Notes: generated by a model not told the origin, from the letters alone. DNA of 64,000 nucleotides from Selenomonas sputigena ATCC 35185 (GCF_000208405.1 NC_015437.1:124001-188000); one strand, 5' to 3'; shown: positions 1 through 8,602, counted from the first letter of the stretch. Translations and numbers: made by a program.

Positions 1-61
1 CAATCCCAAGGCGATCAAGGCGGTCTACATCCGTTCGAGCGAGGATCAGGAGCTTGCCTGA
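1..61 (+). CDS. C-terminal end of an unidentified protein (partial)
   Basis: An open frame enters from the left edge and ends at the TGA at 59-61; its visible end reads NPKAIKAVYIRSSEDQELA. It is followed within 10 bases by a strong intrinsic terminator, which supports a real gene end. Nineteen residues are too few to name a family. Confidence 0.55.
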   Translation, partial: NPKAIKAVYIRSSEDQELA

Positions 62-69
62 GGAGGGCG

Positions 70-109
70 AAAGGACGCGGAGCGACACGGCTCTGCGTCC
101 TTTCTTTGT
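70..109 (+). terminator. Intrinsic terminator after the partial gene
   Basis: The arms AAAGGACGCGGAGC and GCTCTGCGTCCTTT pair around a short loop (70-103) and run into a T-rich tract. Confidence 0.85.
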
Positions 110-211
110 GTTTGTGTCTGACCAATACGCGCATTTAAGAAAAAAGACGATGATTCGATATAAGAACCGAAGGGTTTCGACTAGAATTTCAATTCCAAGG
201 AGGGAAGCTGC

Positions 212-1354
212 ATGAAGATCCAGGGAAACGGCGATGGCTCCATCGGGATGAAGAAAGGCTTGCTGCAGGGTGAGCGGCTTGTTGGAAATAAAGGGCATGA
301 GTCAACGATTGCCGCATCGCAGAAGCAAAAGGAATATGTGGGCGAGCCGGGAAAATCCGCCGTATCGCCAGCCTATCATGTATCGGTCAGCAAGGAGGGC
401 AAGGGGCTTGCCGCCTTGCATGGAGCAGCGGCGCAAAACGGCAGCGAGGCTGCTATGCAGGATGCTGCGGCGAAGCAGAGTGTGGAGCAGCTGGACATGT
501 CCGGCAATGCCCATCTGAAGCCGCTTCGAGCGGAGGATCTTGACTGGGCGACCGAATATGAACGGGCTTCGCTGGCAGAAACCATGAGAGGAGTCGAGAG
601 CGGCATCGGCGCCGTCTTGCGTGGCGCGGCTGAAAATCCCCTCGCCGTCGGCGCCGACATCCAGATGTATCTCGTTCGTCAGCTCAACGCCTATGGTCAT
701 CATCAGAAGGCCTTGGGGCACAGCTTGGCAGGCGATCCATATCTGAGCAGCGTTCTTGAGCGCTTGGACGCACTTGACCCTAAAGGCGAAAATCCCCTGG
801 TAAGCGAGATCCGTTCTCTCGTCAGCACGACGATGAGCGGCAAGAACATCGAGCTTTTTGAAAAAGATGGACACAGCGATCTCGTCCGGCGATATTGCGC
901 CTACCTTGGCATCCATATGGGCGATGCAATGAAGGTCAAGGACAAGGCGGGCGATTATTTCAACGATAAGACGGCGATATACGCCTTCTTTCAGGAAATG
1001 AGCCGCAAGGCGAAGTGTACGGAAGAGCTGCTTGAAGCCATGCTTGGAGATCGTGCGGGAGAGAAAGTGGAGGAGAGGGAACGTTCTTCAGACCTTTCGC
1101 AGCTGATCGCCGAGAGGAAGAGCGGCCTTGAGGATGGCATGACCGTGTATAAGGAGAGTCTGCGCAAACTGCACCGTGCCGATGGCGACGCAGGCGAGGG
1201 CGAAGACGGCAAACTATCGGAGCGGGAGAGGGCGGAAGAGAAAAAAAGCCTGATTCCGAGCGTCACAGGCTACGATTGGCAGCGCATTTCAGAGAAGTAT
1301 TTGCATGAAAATCCAGAACTTGCCGCCATTTTTGCTGACAACGGCATGGGTTGA
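212..1354 (+). CDS. Hypothetical protein, 380 aa
   Basis: I do not recognise the family. The start is an ATG preceded by a good AAGGAGGGAAG ribosome binding site. The product is hydrophilic, with no signal peptide or membrane segment. The first ~110 residues are Gly/Ala/Ser/Lys-rich and low in complexity. A more ordered, probably helical part (about residues 110-290) follows, then a charged Glu/Lys/Arg stretch (about 280-345) and a short conserved-looking end. It stands alone between two terminators and is followed by chemotaxis-type genes, which hints at but does not prove a signalling or surface role. Codon use matches the neighbours, so it looks native. Confidence 0.7.
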   Translation: MKIQGNGDGSIGMKKGLLQGERLVGNKGHESTIAASQKQKEYVGEPGKSAVSPAYHVSVSKEGKGLAALHGAAAQNGSEAAMQDAAAKQSVEQLDMSGNAHLKPLRAEDLDWATEYERASLAETMRGVESGIGAVLRGAAENPLAVGADIQMYLVRQLNAYGHHQKALGHSLAGDPYLSSVLERLDALDPKGENPLVSEIRSLVSTTMSGKNIELFEKDGHSDLVRRYCAYLGIHMGDAMKVKDKAGDYFNDKTAIYAFFQEMSRKAKCTEELLEAMLGDRAGEKVEERERSSDLSQLIAERKSGLEDGMTVYKESLRKLHRADGDAGEGEDGKLSERERAEEKKSLIPSVTGYDWQRISEKYLHENPELAAIFADNGMG

Positions 1355-1379
1355 GTGAAGGGCGTACATCTGCGCTTGC

Positions 1380-1420
1380 AAGGTGCTGCCTGCTGTAACA
1401 GCGGACAGCGCCTTTTTCTT
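1380..1420 (+). terminator. Intrinsic terminator
   Basis: AAGGTGCTGCCTGCTG pairs with CAGCGGACAGCGCCTT (with G-U pairs) around TAA and is followed by TTTTTCTTT. Confidence 0.8.
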
Positions 1421-1582
1421 TGTGAGATTGTTTCAATGATGAAGAGAAACTTCTTGCAAACTTTGCCGTAGAATATTCTCATATAAGAGAAAAATATGCT
1501 ATAATGATAGAAAAGTGGTTTCATGGGAAGCGCCTTCCTGCCCTTTCGGGTGCGGCGGGCGGACTGATGGGAGGCGTTTTGA

Positions 1583-1969
1583 TTGGCAAGAAAGTGCAAG
1601 ATCCTCATTTCCGATGATTCCAAGCTTCTGCGCAAGCAGCTGCGCGAGGAGCTTGAGGCGCTCGATTGTGAGGTCATAGAGACGGAGAACGGCAAGGAGG
1701 CGATCGCCGAGAGTCTTGGCGACCGTCCCGACGGCGTGATCTTGGACATCGTCATGCCCGAGGTCAACGGCGTCGAGGTGCTGCGCGTCATCAAGGAAAT
1801 CGACGACACGATTCCCGTCGTCATGCTGTCATCGGCGGGCACGCCCGAGAAGCTTATGGAGACGCTGAAGCTCGGGGCGCTGGACTTCATCCAGAAGCCC
1901 TATACGCCCGAGCAGATCAAGAATGCCATCACGCGCATTCGAAAGAAAGCAGGGCTGGATGAGCAATGA
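1583..1969 (+). CDS. CheY-like single-domain response regulator
   Basis: A stand-alone receiver domain of 128 aa with no output domain. All phospho-acceptor site residues are present: acidic pair D11-D12, phosphorylated Asp D55 in ILDIVMPE, S83/S84 in the MLSS strand and K105 in the IQKP loop. The start is a TTG behind GGGAGGCG. The gene overlaps the next one by 11 bases, and that gene carries a CheX-type phosphatase signature. The pair is therefore likely a phospho-relay output and its dephosphorylating partner, affecting motility or another behaviour in the cytoplasm. It could equally serve a non-flagellar pathway, because no motility gene is nearby. Confidence 0.9.
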   Translation: MARKCKILISDDSKLLRKQLREELEALDCEVIETENGKEAIAESLGDRPDGVILDIVMPEVNGVEVLRVIKEIDDTIPVVMLSSAGTPEKLMETLKLGALDFIQKPYTPEQIKNAITRIRKKAGLDEQ

Positions 1970-2816
1970 TCTGCTTTTCCCACAATTTCTCCTGAATCGC
2001 GGCGTCTTAGATGTGACTGAGGTTCGCATCTTCCTCGAAAGGATGCTCGCGGCGAAGGTCGACGTGCCTGTGCAGGCGCTCTTCCACGGCGTGGCGACGG
2101 CGGCCGACCTGGCTTCGCTCGGTGCGCTTTCGGGCGCGGAGTTTCGCGCGTCTGCGGAGAGGGAGGGCGTCCTCACGGCATCGCAGCTTTACAACCTCGG
2201 CGAGGCGATCGCAGGCGAGGGCTGTCGTTTCGCGCAGGCTTTGTTGGACGCCGGAAGACTCGACTACAAGGAGTTGGAGAGGCTCTTGGGCGACTTCAAG
2301 CGTGCGGGCGAGCATCCTTTGTCCGAGGCGATCCAGCGTGCGGCGGACGGCAGGCTCGCCGAGGAGCTGCCGCTCTACACGGAGTACGTTGGCGTCGCTA
2401 TGCTCGCCTTCAAGCGCTTTATGAAGATTGCCTGCGTCGTCGTGCCGCAGGCGGAGTCTTTTGCCGAGGGCGTGCCGTGCCGCCTCGTCTCGCAGGCCAT
2501 CACGGGCGGCGTCTCGCTCGTCGCGGGACTTGAAGCGCCCGATGCGGTGTTTCTGGCGCTCGCTCGCCGCTACAGTCACGAGGATTTTTCGGAGCTTGAC
2601 GATCTCGCGGTGGATAGTCTCGCGGAGTTCCTGAACGTCTTGGACGGCTTCTTCGCCGTGCGCCTCGGCGAGCGCGATTTGGAGCTTGATCTGGAGATCC
2701 CGCGGACGGCGCACGCCTTGAATGCGAAGGCAAGCCCGAGCAAGTTCCTGCGGCTGCATCTCGAAAGCCCCGTGGGCGCTTTCGGTCTTCTTCTGGCGAC
2801 AGACGAGTTCCTCTGA
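1959..2816 (+). CDS. Two-part protein with C-terminal CheX/CheC-type phosphatase domain
   Basis: 285 aa from the ATG at 1959, inside the end of the response-regulator gene (translational coupling). An upstream in-frame ATG at 1923 would extend it deep into that gene and is less likely. The last ~140 residues carry the CheC/CheX/FliY signature: D219-x3-E223-x2-N226, then P248 about 22 residues on, the residues that attack phospho-Asp of CheY. The N-terminal ~130 residues are Ala/Leu-rich, helical and unassigned, perhaps a docking domain. By analogy it would dephosphorylate the adjacent CheY-like protein. Confidence 0.75.
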   Translation: MSNDLLFPQFLLNRGVLDVTEVRIFLERMLAAKVDVPVQALFHGVATAADLASLGALSGAEFRASAEREGVLTASQLYNLGEAIAGEGCRFAQALLDAGRLDYKELERLLGDFKRAGEHPLSEAIQRAADGRLAEELPLYTEYVGVAMLAFKRFMKIACVVVPQAESFAEGVPCRLVSQAITGGVSLVAGLEAPDAVFLALARRYSHEDFSELDDLAVDSLAEFLNVLDGFFAVRLGERDLELDLEIPRTAHALNAKASPSKFLRLHLESPVGAFGLLLATDEFL

Positions 2817-2968
2817 GGCGCGGGTGTGGCTTCGCCGTAAATTCCCCGCAACTTGCGATTGACAAGCCGCGTGGGAGATGGTATACTCATGCTTGTTGCG
2901 CGGCCTCGTGTGCGGGCTGCCGAAAATTTCATATCGGCTGCGGCTTGCCGCAGGCAGATTCAAGCATT

Positions 2969-3060
2969 GGAGAGTTGTCCGAGTGGTTGAAGGAGCACGC
3001 CTGGAAAGCGTGTATACGGGGAAACCTGTATCGAGAGTTCGAATCTCTCACTCTCCGCCA
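2969..3060 (+). tRNA. tRNA-Ser (anticodon GGA)
   Basis: Class II tRNA with a long variable arm and encoded CCA. The acceptor stem GGAGAGT pairs with ACTCTCC, followed by discriminator G and CCA at 3058-3060. The anticodon loop CTGGAAA gives GGA (reads UCC/UCU). T-arm GAGTTCGAATCTC. An intrinsic terminator follows directly. Confidence 0.95.
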
Positions 3061-3072
3061 GTGATGAAGGCA

Positions 3073-3106
3073 GGCGTTGTCCCGTTTCGGGGATGACGCC
3101 TTTTTT
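3073..3106 (+). terminator. Terminator of tRNA-Ser
   Basis: GGCGTTGTCCC pairs with GGGATGACGCC and is followed by six T. Confidence 0.85.
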
Positions 3107-3130
3107 GCGTCTTGGGGGCGGCATACGGGC

Positions 3131-3224
3131 AATTACACGCGTAAACGTCCATTTCATGGACAAACGTGCGCCGCTCTTGATGAAATTTTCCCAATCCGTC
3201 TGCGCCCTTTGGGCTTGATGTCTC
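3131..3224 (+). repeat. Dispersed intergenic repeat, family 1, copy a
   Basis: It contains the family landmarks: a GTCCATTTCATGGAC palindrome, a TGCGCCGC block, and CCAATCCGTCTGCGCCC then TTTGGGCTTGA. Related copies lie at 15359-15482 (inverted), 30011-30180 (double), 35262-35345 (inverted), 51148-51262, 51627-51656, 54803-54860 and 62504-62622. No open frame is present, so it is probably a non-autonomous palindromic element. Confidence 0.75.
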
Positions 3225-3288
3225 AATATGAGAAGAAAGTTTGAAAAAATGCAGAATGCAAGCAGGAATTTTGAGGAAAAAGGAGAAC

Positions 3289-3317
3289 TTGAAAACTAAG
3301 GATAATTATGTTTTAAT
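3289..3317 (+). promoter_or_regulatory. Candidate hydrogenase operon promoter
   Basis: TTGAAA (3289-3294), a 17-base spacer and TTTAAT (3312-3317) lie in an AT-rich stretch upstream of hyaA. A GAGAGCGCC/GGCGCTCTC hairpin with a short T run at 3349-3370 lies in the leader and could act as an attenuator. The rest of 3225-3422 shows nothing else clear. Confidence 0.4.
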
Positions 3318-3422
3318 TAAGGGAGACTGAATCAATCAGCAATCCTTGGAGAGCGCCCGGCGCTCTCTTTGAAGAAGTATTCCTGCATACCCCCGTGGTG
3401 GGGCGAAAGAGGAGGCAGTAAT

Positions 3423-4529
3423 GTGGACAAGCGGGAAAGCATGTGGGAGCGTTATCTCCGCAACGGCCTGAGCCGCCGCGACTTCCTGAAAGGGTGCGTC
3501 GCGCTGACATCTCTGATGGGGCTTGATACAGGCATGGTCTCGAAGGTCGTCGAGGCGGCGGAGTCGAAGCCTCTGCCGGTCGTGATCTGGATGCACGGTC
3601 ATGAGTGCACGGGCTGCGACGAGTCGTTCATCCGCTCGGCGGCGCCGATGGCATCCGATCTGGTGCTGAACATGATTGCGCTCGAATACAGCCACGTCCT
3701 GAGCGCGGCTTCGGGCGAGCCGTTCGAGGCGCATCTCGAGCAGACGATTGAAAAGTACAAGGGACAGTACATCCTCGCCGTCGAGGGTGCGATTGCGACG
3801 AAGGACAACGGCGTCTACTGCATGTCGGGCGGTCATCCGTTCATCAATACGTTCCAGCGCGTGGCCAAGGATGCGGCGGCGATCATCGCCTACGGCACGT
3901 GCGCGACGTCGGGCGGCATCCAGGCGGCTGCGCCGAATCCGACAGGATCGGCGGGCGTCAGCCACTATGTGGGCAACAAGCCGGTCATCAATGTCCCGGG
4001 CTGTCCTCCTATCCCCGAGGTCATGACGGGCGTCGTCATGCACGTCGCTCTCTTCGGCTCGGTTCCCGACCTCGATATGGAGAGCCGTCCCAAGCAGTTC
4101 TACGGCAACCGCATTCACGATACGTGCTACCGCCGCCCCTTCTTCGATGCGGGCATGTTCGCTGAGCGCTTCGACGACGCGGGCTCGAAGGCGGGCTGGT
4201 GTCTTTACAAGCTCGGCTGCAGAGGCCCCGAGACGTACGCTTCGTGCGGCAATCTGCGCTGGTTCCAAGGCATGAGCTATCCGATTCAGTCGGGCGCGCC
4301 GTGCATCGGCTGCACGAACGCGAACTTCTGGGACGATGCGCCGTTCTCCGACCGTCTGCCGAAGTACGGGCCTCTGGGCAGCATCGACAAGATCGGCGTC
4401 GGACTCGCGGTCGGCACGGCGGCGGGCGTCGCCGTACACGGCGCTCTGAGCCTCGCGCAGCGCGCAAAGGCGGATGCGGCGATCGAGAAGGAAGAGGAGA
4501 AGGCGAAGAGAGAGCAGGTGCATAAATGA
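3423..4529 (+). CDS. hyaA: [NiFe] hydrogenase small subunit (group 1, Tat-exported)
   Basis: 368 aa from the GTG at 3423, chosen because AGGAGG sits 8-9 bases upstream and the product then begins with a Tat signal (SRRDFLK, about residues 15-21, then a hydrophobic stretch). Fe-S ligands are visible: HECTGCDES for the proximal cluster, GTCATSGG, PGCPP, and GCRGPETYASCG with CIGCTNANFWD for the medial/distal clusters. A C-terminal membrane anchor lies about 25-45 residues before the end. It passes electrons from the NiFe site of HyaB to cytochrome b (HyaC) on the outer face of the membrane. Its stop overlaps the hyaB start (ATGA). Confidence 0.96.
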   Translation: MDKRESMWERYLRNGLSRRDFLKGCVALTSLMGLDTGMVSKVVEAAESKPLPVVIWMHGHECTGCDESFIRSAAPMASDLVLNMIALEYSHVLSAASGEPFEAHLEQTIEKYKGQYILAVEGAIATKDNGVYCMSGGHPFINTFQRVAKDAAAIIAYGTCATSGGIQAAAPNPTGSAGVSHYVGNKPVINVPGCPPIPEVMTGVVMHVALFGSVPDLDMESRPKQFYGNRIHDTCYRRPFFDAGMFAERFDDAGSKAGWCLYKLGCRGPETYASCGNLRWFQGMSYPIQSGAPCIGCTNANFWDDAPFSDRLPKYGPLGSIDKIGVGLAVGTAAGVAVHGALSLAQRAKADAAIEKEEEKAKREQVHK

Positions 4530-6433
4530 AACATGTAACGGTCGATCCGGTAACGAGAATCGAAGGGCATCTGCGCGTCGAGGTGCAGGTGGACGAGGCG
4601 ACGGGCAAGGTCACGGATGCTCTTTCGAGCGGCACGGCGTGGCGCGGCCTCGAACTCGTCATGAACGGGCGCGATCCGCGCGACGCGTGGGCGTACATCC
4701 AGCGTATATGCGGCGTCTGCACGACGGCACACGCGCTGTGTTCCGTGCGCGCCGTTGAGGATGCGCTCGGCATCCGCATCCCGACGAATGCAAACTATAT
4801 CCGCAATATCATGGCGGGCTGCCTGACGGTGCAGGATCATCTCGTGCATTTCTATCATCTGCATGCGCTCGACTGGGTCAGCCCCGTCGAGGCTCTGGCG
4901 GCCGACCCGGTCGCGGCAGCGAACCTGCAGCGTGAGATTCTCAAGCTGCGCCTGCCGCTCGCAGGTCCTGCAGGGCTCAATACGGAAGCGTATCCGAAGG
5001 ACTTCCCGAATGCGACGCCCGAATACTTCGCGGCATTCAAGCAGAAGATCGAGCAGATCGTCAAGAGCGGGCAGCTCGGCATCTTTGCGGCGAACTGGTG
5101 GGATCATCCCGACTACAAGATTCTGCCGCCCGAGGTTCACCTCATCGCGGTCGTTCACTACCTTGAGATGCTCGACAAGCACAGAGAGCTCATGACGCCG
5201 CACGTCGTCTTCGGCGGCAAGAACCCGCACGCGCACTATGTCGTCGGCGGCATGCCGTGCGCGATCTCCCTCGACGACGGCAATGCGCCGATCAACACGG
5301 CGCGTCTCGCCATCGTTGACCGCGCCGTGAACCTCACGCGCACGATTGTCAACGAATACTATCTGCCCGACGTGCTCGCCATCGGCTCGCTCTACGTCAA
5401 GGCGGGCAAGGTGGACGGCGGCGGCCTCGCCAAGCATTGCGTCATGGCGTTCGGCCAGTTCCCCGATCAGAGCTACACGGGCACGCGAAACGGCGACTTC
5501 ATGCGCCAGCTATTGATCCGCTCGAACGGCGTCGTCGAGAACTTCGGCGCGGGTCTTGCGGCGGCGACCTTCACGGAGGTCAAGGCGGAGGATCTGTCCG
5601 ATCCCGTCGCCTTCACCGAGGGCGTCGAGCACTCGTGGTACGAGTATGAGGGCGCGGAGAGCGATCTCCATCCGTGGGCAGGACAGACGAAGCCGAAGTA
5701 CACGGCACCGAAGGTCGGCACGCAGACGAACTGGCAGGAGCTCAACGAAAAGGGCAAGTACTCGTGGCTCAAGACACCGAAATGGCGCGGCAAGCTCGCC
5801 GAGGTCGGTCCTCTGGCGCGCTACATCATCATCTACGTCAAGGCGAAGAAGGGCCTCCTGCCCGATCCGACGTGGGCGGAGCAGCTCATGCTCAACCAGA
5901 TGGATGCGGTGTCGAAGGCGATCGGCCTCGCCCCCGAGGTCTGGCTGCCGACGATGGTCGGCCGTACGGCGGCGCGCGCGCTCGACGCGCAGCTCAACGC
6001 CGAGATCGAGAAGTACTACTTCGACAAGCTCATCGCGAACATCAAGGGCGGCGACCTCGCCGTCGCAACATCGGACAAGTGGGATCCCGTGACGTGGCCG
6101 AAGGAAGCGAAGGGCGTCGGCCTTTACGACGCGCCGCGCGGCGCGCTCTCGCACTGGGTCGTCATCAAGAACGGCAAGATCGCGAACTATCAGTGCGTCG
6201 TGCCGACGACGTGGAACGCCTGCCCGCGCGACGATGCGGCAGGACACGGCGCCTACGAGATGGCGATGATGGACACGCGCGTCGCCGTGCCCGACAAGCC
6301 TTTGGAGATCGTGCGCGTCATCCGCTCGTTCGATCCGTGCATGGCCTGCTCCACGCACGTCTACAACGCGAACGGCGACACGCTCAAGATCATGACGACC
6401 GATCCCTATGCAGGACTGCAGGTGGAAGAATAG
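4526..6433 (+). CDS. hyaB: [NiFe] hydrogenase large subunit
   Basis: 635 aa catalytic subunit. It has the N-terminal motif R60-I-C62-G-V-C65 and the C-terminal DPC605-M-A-C608-STH611, the four Cys ligands of the NiFe(CN)2CO centre. The 24 residues after H611 are the peptide removed by the maturation protease after nickel insertion. VDPVTRIEGH near the N terminus is typical of group 1 uptake enzymes. It has no signal of its own and is expected to be co-exported with HyaA. The two genes are translationally coupled. Confidence 0.97.
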   Translation: MKHVTVDPVTRIEGHLRVEVQVDEATGKVTDALSSGTAWRGLELVMNGRDPRDAWAYIQRICGVCTTAHALCSVRAVEDALGIRIPTNANYIRNIMAGCLTVQDHLVHFYHLHALDWVSPVEALAADPVAAANLQREILKLRLPLAGPAGLNTEAYPKDFPNATPEYFAAFKQKIEQIVKSGQLGIFAANWWDHPDYKILPPEVHLIAVVHYLEMLDKHRELMTPHVVFGGKNPHAHYVVGGMPCAISLDDGNAPINTARLAIVDRAVNLTRTIVNEYYLPDVLAIGSLYVKAGKVDGGGLAKHCVMAFGQFPDQSYTGTRNGDFMRQLLIRSNGVVENFGAGLAAATFTEVKAEDLSDPVAFTEGVEHSWYEYEGAESDLHPWAGQTKPKYTAPKVGTQTNWQELNEKGKYSWLKTPKWRGKLAEVGPLARYIIIYVKAKKGLLPDPTWAEQLMLNQMDAVSKAIGLAPEVWLPTMVGRTAARALDAQLNAEIEKYYFDKLIANIKGGDLAVATSDKWDPVTWPKEAKGVGLYDAPRGALSHWVVIKNGKIANYQCVVPTTWNACPRDDAAGHGAYEMAMMDTRVAVPDKPLEIVRVIRSFDPCMACSTHVYNANGDTLKIMTTDPYAGLQVEE

Positions 6434-6461
6434 AACGATCACGCATCGTGGAAAGGAGAAA

Positions 6462-6500
6462 CTGCCGCGAGCGGGGCGTTCATCGCGCGTTTCGCGGCAG
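6462..6500 (+). other. Intercistronic hairpin between hyaB and hyaC
   Basis: CTGCCGCGA and TTCGCGGCAG form a stem in the 81-base gap. There is no T run, so it is more likely an mRNA-stability or processing element than a terminator. Confidence 0.45.
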
Positions 6501-6514
6501 CAGGGACATGTGAT

Positions 6515-7231
6515 ATGAGAGAAGTCAAACGCAGGATTTACTACGTTTTTAGTCCTTGGCTCAGGATCTTTCACTGGATCATGGTCGTCTGCATCTCGGT
6601 CCTCTTTGCGACGGGATTGATGATCACCGAGCCTTGGCTCATTTACTCCGTCGAGCCGACGTTCAGCGGCATGACGACGGACAACATCCGAAACATCCAT
6701 TTCATCGCGGCGTTCACCTTCATGGCGGCCTTCCTCCTGAGGATTTACGGCTTCTATGTGAACCGCGGCGACCGTCTCTTCCCGCGCTTCTGGGAGGGGC
6801 TTTTCTGGCGGGCGATCGGCGACGTCATCCTGCATTACATCTTTGTGCGCTACGAGCACAAGTCGTACTTGAGGAACCCGATCGCGCGCATGTCGTACAC
6901 GCTACTCTATGTGCTCGTCGCCATCGAGGTCGTGACGGGTCTCGGGATGTATGGCGCGAACGAGCCGGAAAGCGTGTCCTTCATGCTCTTCGGCTGGGTC
7001 ATCACGCTCTTGGGAAACGAGTTCATGGTGCACCTCGTGCACCACTACGTCGCCTGGTTCATCATCCTCTTCGCCATCGGCCATCTCTACATGGTCATCC
7101 GCGCGGAGTTCATGGAGGGCGAGAGCGAAGTGTCGAGCATGTTCTCCGGCAGGAAGATCCTGACGCATGAGCCGCTCGATGCTTACCAGCTCAGCCACCC
7201 CGAGGAAGAGCACAAGGGCAGGGCGAGCTGA
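6515..7231 (+). CDS. hyaC: Ni/Fe-hydrogenase b-type cytochrome subunit
   Basis: 238-aa integral membrane diheme cytochrome b of the HyaC/HupC family. It begins WLRIFHWIMVVCISVLFATG (first transmembrane helix with a heme-ligand His) and has about four helices. Further His residues lie in NIRNIHFIAAF and MVHLVHHYVAWF. It takes electrons from HyaA and reduces menaquinone, anchoring the complex. It completes a hyaABC structural operon immediately before the maturation genes. Length and order match the family. Confidence 0.93.
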   Translation: MREVKRRIYYVFSPWLRIFHWIMVVCISVLFATGLMITEPWLIYSVEPTFSGMTTDNIRNIHFIAAFTFMAAFLLRIYGFYVNRGDRLFPRFWEGLFWRAIGDVILHYIFVRYEHKSYLRNPIARMSYTLLYVLVAIEVVTGLGMYGANEPESVSFMLFGWVITLLGNEFMVHLVHHYVAWFIILFAIGHLYMVIRAEFMEGESEVSSMFSGRKILTHEPLDAYQLSHPEEEHKGRAS

Positions 7232-7246
7232 GGAAGGAAGAGGTCT

Positions 7247-7489
7247 ATGTGTAAAGAATGCGGCTGCGGCGCGTCAAACGGCAATACGCGCCTGCAGTTC
7301 AACGTCAAAGGCTATACGGAGGAGTCGGCGAAGGGCGCGGAAAAGGCGCTTTTGGGTCTTGCGGGCGTGCTCTACGTGCATATCCACGCGCACGACGGCG
7401 AGACGACGGTCGACTACGATCCGGCGAAGACAAAACTCACGGAGATTCTTGGCATTTTCGAGGAGCGAGGCCTTTCGGCTGCGCTCTGA
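7247..7489 (+). CDS. Small HMA-like protein with CxxCGC N terminus
   Basis: 80 aa. It starts MCKECGCG, like the CxxCGC nickel site at the N terminus of E. coli-type HypB, then continues as a beta-alpha-beta ferredoxin-like HMA fold (about residues 14-78) that lacks the usual MxCxxC loop. HypB three genes on lacks any such N-terminal motif. The start is supported by an AGGAAGAGG site. A nickel-delivery or storage role in hydrogenase maturation is the natural inference; the family itself is not one I can name. It is separated from hypA by a terminator-like hairpin. Confidence 0.8.
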   Translation: MCKECGCGASNGNTRLQFNVKGYTEESAKGAEKALLGLAGVLYVHIHAHDGETTVDYDPAKTKLTEILGIFEERGLSAAL

Positions 7490-7534
7490 GTCGGGCGGTG
7501 CGCTTTTGCCGCATCGTTTCAACAGGGAAAGATG

Positions 7535-7572
7535 GCGCCCCCTTTCGGCAAGCCGCCGGAGGGGGCGCTTTT
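7535..7572 (+). terminator. Internal terminator/attenuator before hypA
   Basis: GCGCCCCCT pairs with AGGGGGCGC, with inner TTCGGC/GCCGG pairing, followed by TTTT. It may reduce expression of the hyp genes relative to hyaABC. Confidence 0.7.
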
Positions 7573-7590
7573 CGCATAGGAGGAAGTTCG

Positions 7591-7932
7591 GTGCATGAAA
7601 TGGCGATCGCCGAGGGCATTTTGGACATCGCGCTCAAGACGATGGAGGAAAACGAGGCGAAGCGCGTCGCACGCGTGAAGCTGCTCGTCGGTGAAATGGC
7701 GGGCGTGGAATGCGAGTCGCTGCTCTTTTGCTTCGAGGCTCTGACAAAAGGCACGGCGGCAGACGGTGCGGCTCTCGACATCGAGCGCGTGCCGCTCGTC
7801 GGGCGCTGCGGATCTTGCGGCAAGGAGCAGCATGTCGAGCGATACAGCTTCTTGTGCCCTTCGTGCAGGAACGGCGCACTTGAAATCATCTCGGGACGCG
7901 AACTCAAGGTGGAATCTTTGGAGGTGGACTAA
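7591..7932 (+). CDS. hypA: Hydrogenase nickel-insertion protein HypA
   Basis: 113 aa from the GTG at 7591, behind AGGAGG, giving the universal MHEM start whose His2 binds nickel. The zinc site is visible as CGSC and CPSC about 18 residues apart. Length is normal. It works with HypB to insert Ni into HyaB in the cytoplasm. It is followed after four bases by hypB. Confidence 0.95.
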   Translation: MHEMAIAEGILDIALKTMEENEAKRVARVKLLVGEMAGVECESLLFCFEALTKGTAADGAALDIERVPLVGRCGSCGKEQHVERYSFLCPSCRNGALEIISGRELKVESLEVD

Positions 7933-7936
7933 GAAA

Positions 7937-8602
7937 ATGGAAGTCAAGGTCATGAAGAACGTTCTGGCGATGAATGATGAAGCAGCAGCAGAAAATGCGG
8001 CGCTTTTTCAGCGAAAGGGGATCTTCGTGCTCAATCTCATGGGATCGCCGGGCGCGGGCAAGACGACGCTCCTGGAGCGCACGTTGGAAGCATTGAAGGA
8101 TGAGATGCGTCTCTCCGTCATCGAGGGCGATCTCTTCACATCGAAGGACGCCGAGCGCATCGACCGCCTCGGCGTGCCCGTCGTGCAGATCAACACGAGC
8201 GGCGGCTGTCATCTCGACGCGCCGATGGTCAAGAGTGCGCTCTCGTCCATCGACCTCGATTCGCTCGACATGCTCATCATCGAGAATGTCGGCAACCTCG
8301 TCTGCCCAGCGGAATTCGAGCTGGGGCAGGACAAGAAGGCGGTCGTGCTGTCGATCACGGAGGGGGACGACAAGCCATTGAAGTATCCGCTGATGTTCAA
8401 GGAGGCCGACGCGGCTCTCCTCAACAAAGTCGACCTCCTGCCTTACACGGACTTCGATCTGGAGAGCGCGACGGACGACATCCGGACGCTTCATCCGGGC
8501 ATCGAGGTCATGGCGATCGCGTGCCGCACGGGCGAGGGGCTTCCCGCATGGCTCTCGTGGCTTCGGAAGAATGTGCGCGAGAAGAAGGAGGCGGTTCGAT
8601 GA
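7937..8602 (+). CDS. hypB: Hydrogenase nickel-insertion GTPase HypB
   Basis: 221 aa. The P-loop GSPGAGKTT is at about residues 36-44, followed by switch elements EGDLFTSKDAERI, the metal-site NTSGGCHLDA and NKVDLL for guanine recognition. There is no poly-His stretch and no CxxCGC start, unlike many HypB proteins; a CxxCGC motif is instead found in the small protein at 7247. The ATG at 7937 follows hypA closely, and upstream in-frame codons lie within hypA. Its stop overlaps the next start (ATGA). Confidence 0.95.
   Translation: MEVKVMKNVLAMNDEAAAENAALFQRKGIFVLNLMGSPGAGKTTLLERTLEALKDEMRLSVIEGDLFTSKDAERIDRLGVPVVQINTSGGCHLDAPMVKSALSSIDLDSLDMLIIENVGNLVCPAEFELGQDKKAVVLSITEGDDKPLKYPLMFKEADAALLNKVDLLPYTDFDLESATDDIRTLHPGIEVMAIACRTGEGLPAWLSWLRKNVREKKEAVR

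Noticed and set aside
2007-2963. Long minus-strand open frames opposite high-GC genes (also 3336-4523, 5510-6859, 12341-13795, 37876-39390, 40179-41825, 42053-43528)
   Set aside because: Shadow frames caused by biased third-position GC; Arg/His/Asp-rich, without start signals, opposite clearly coding genes.
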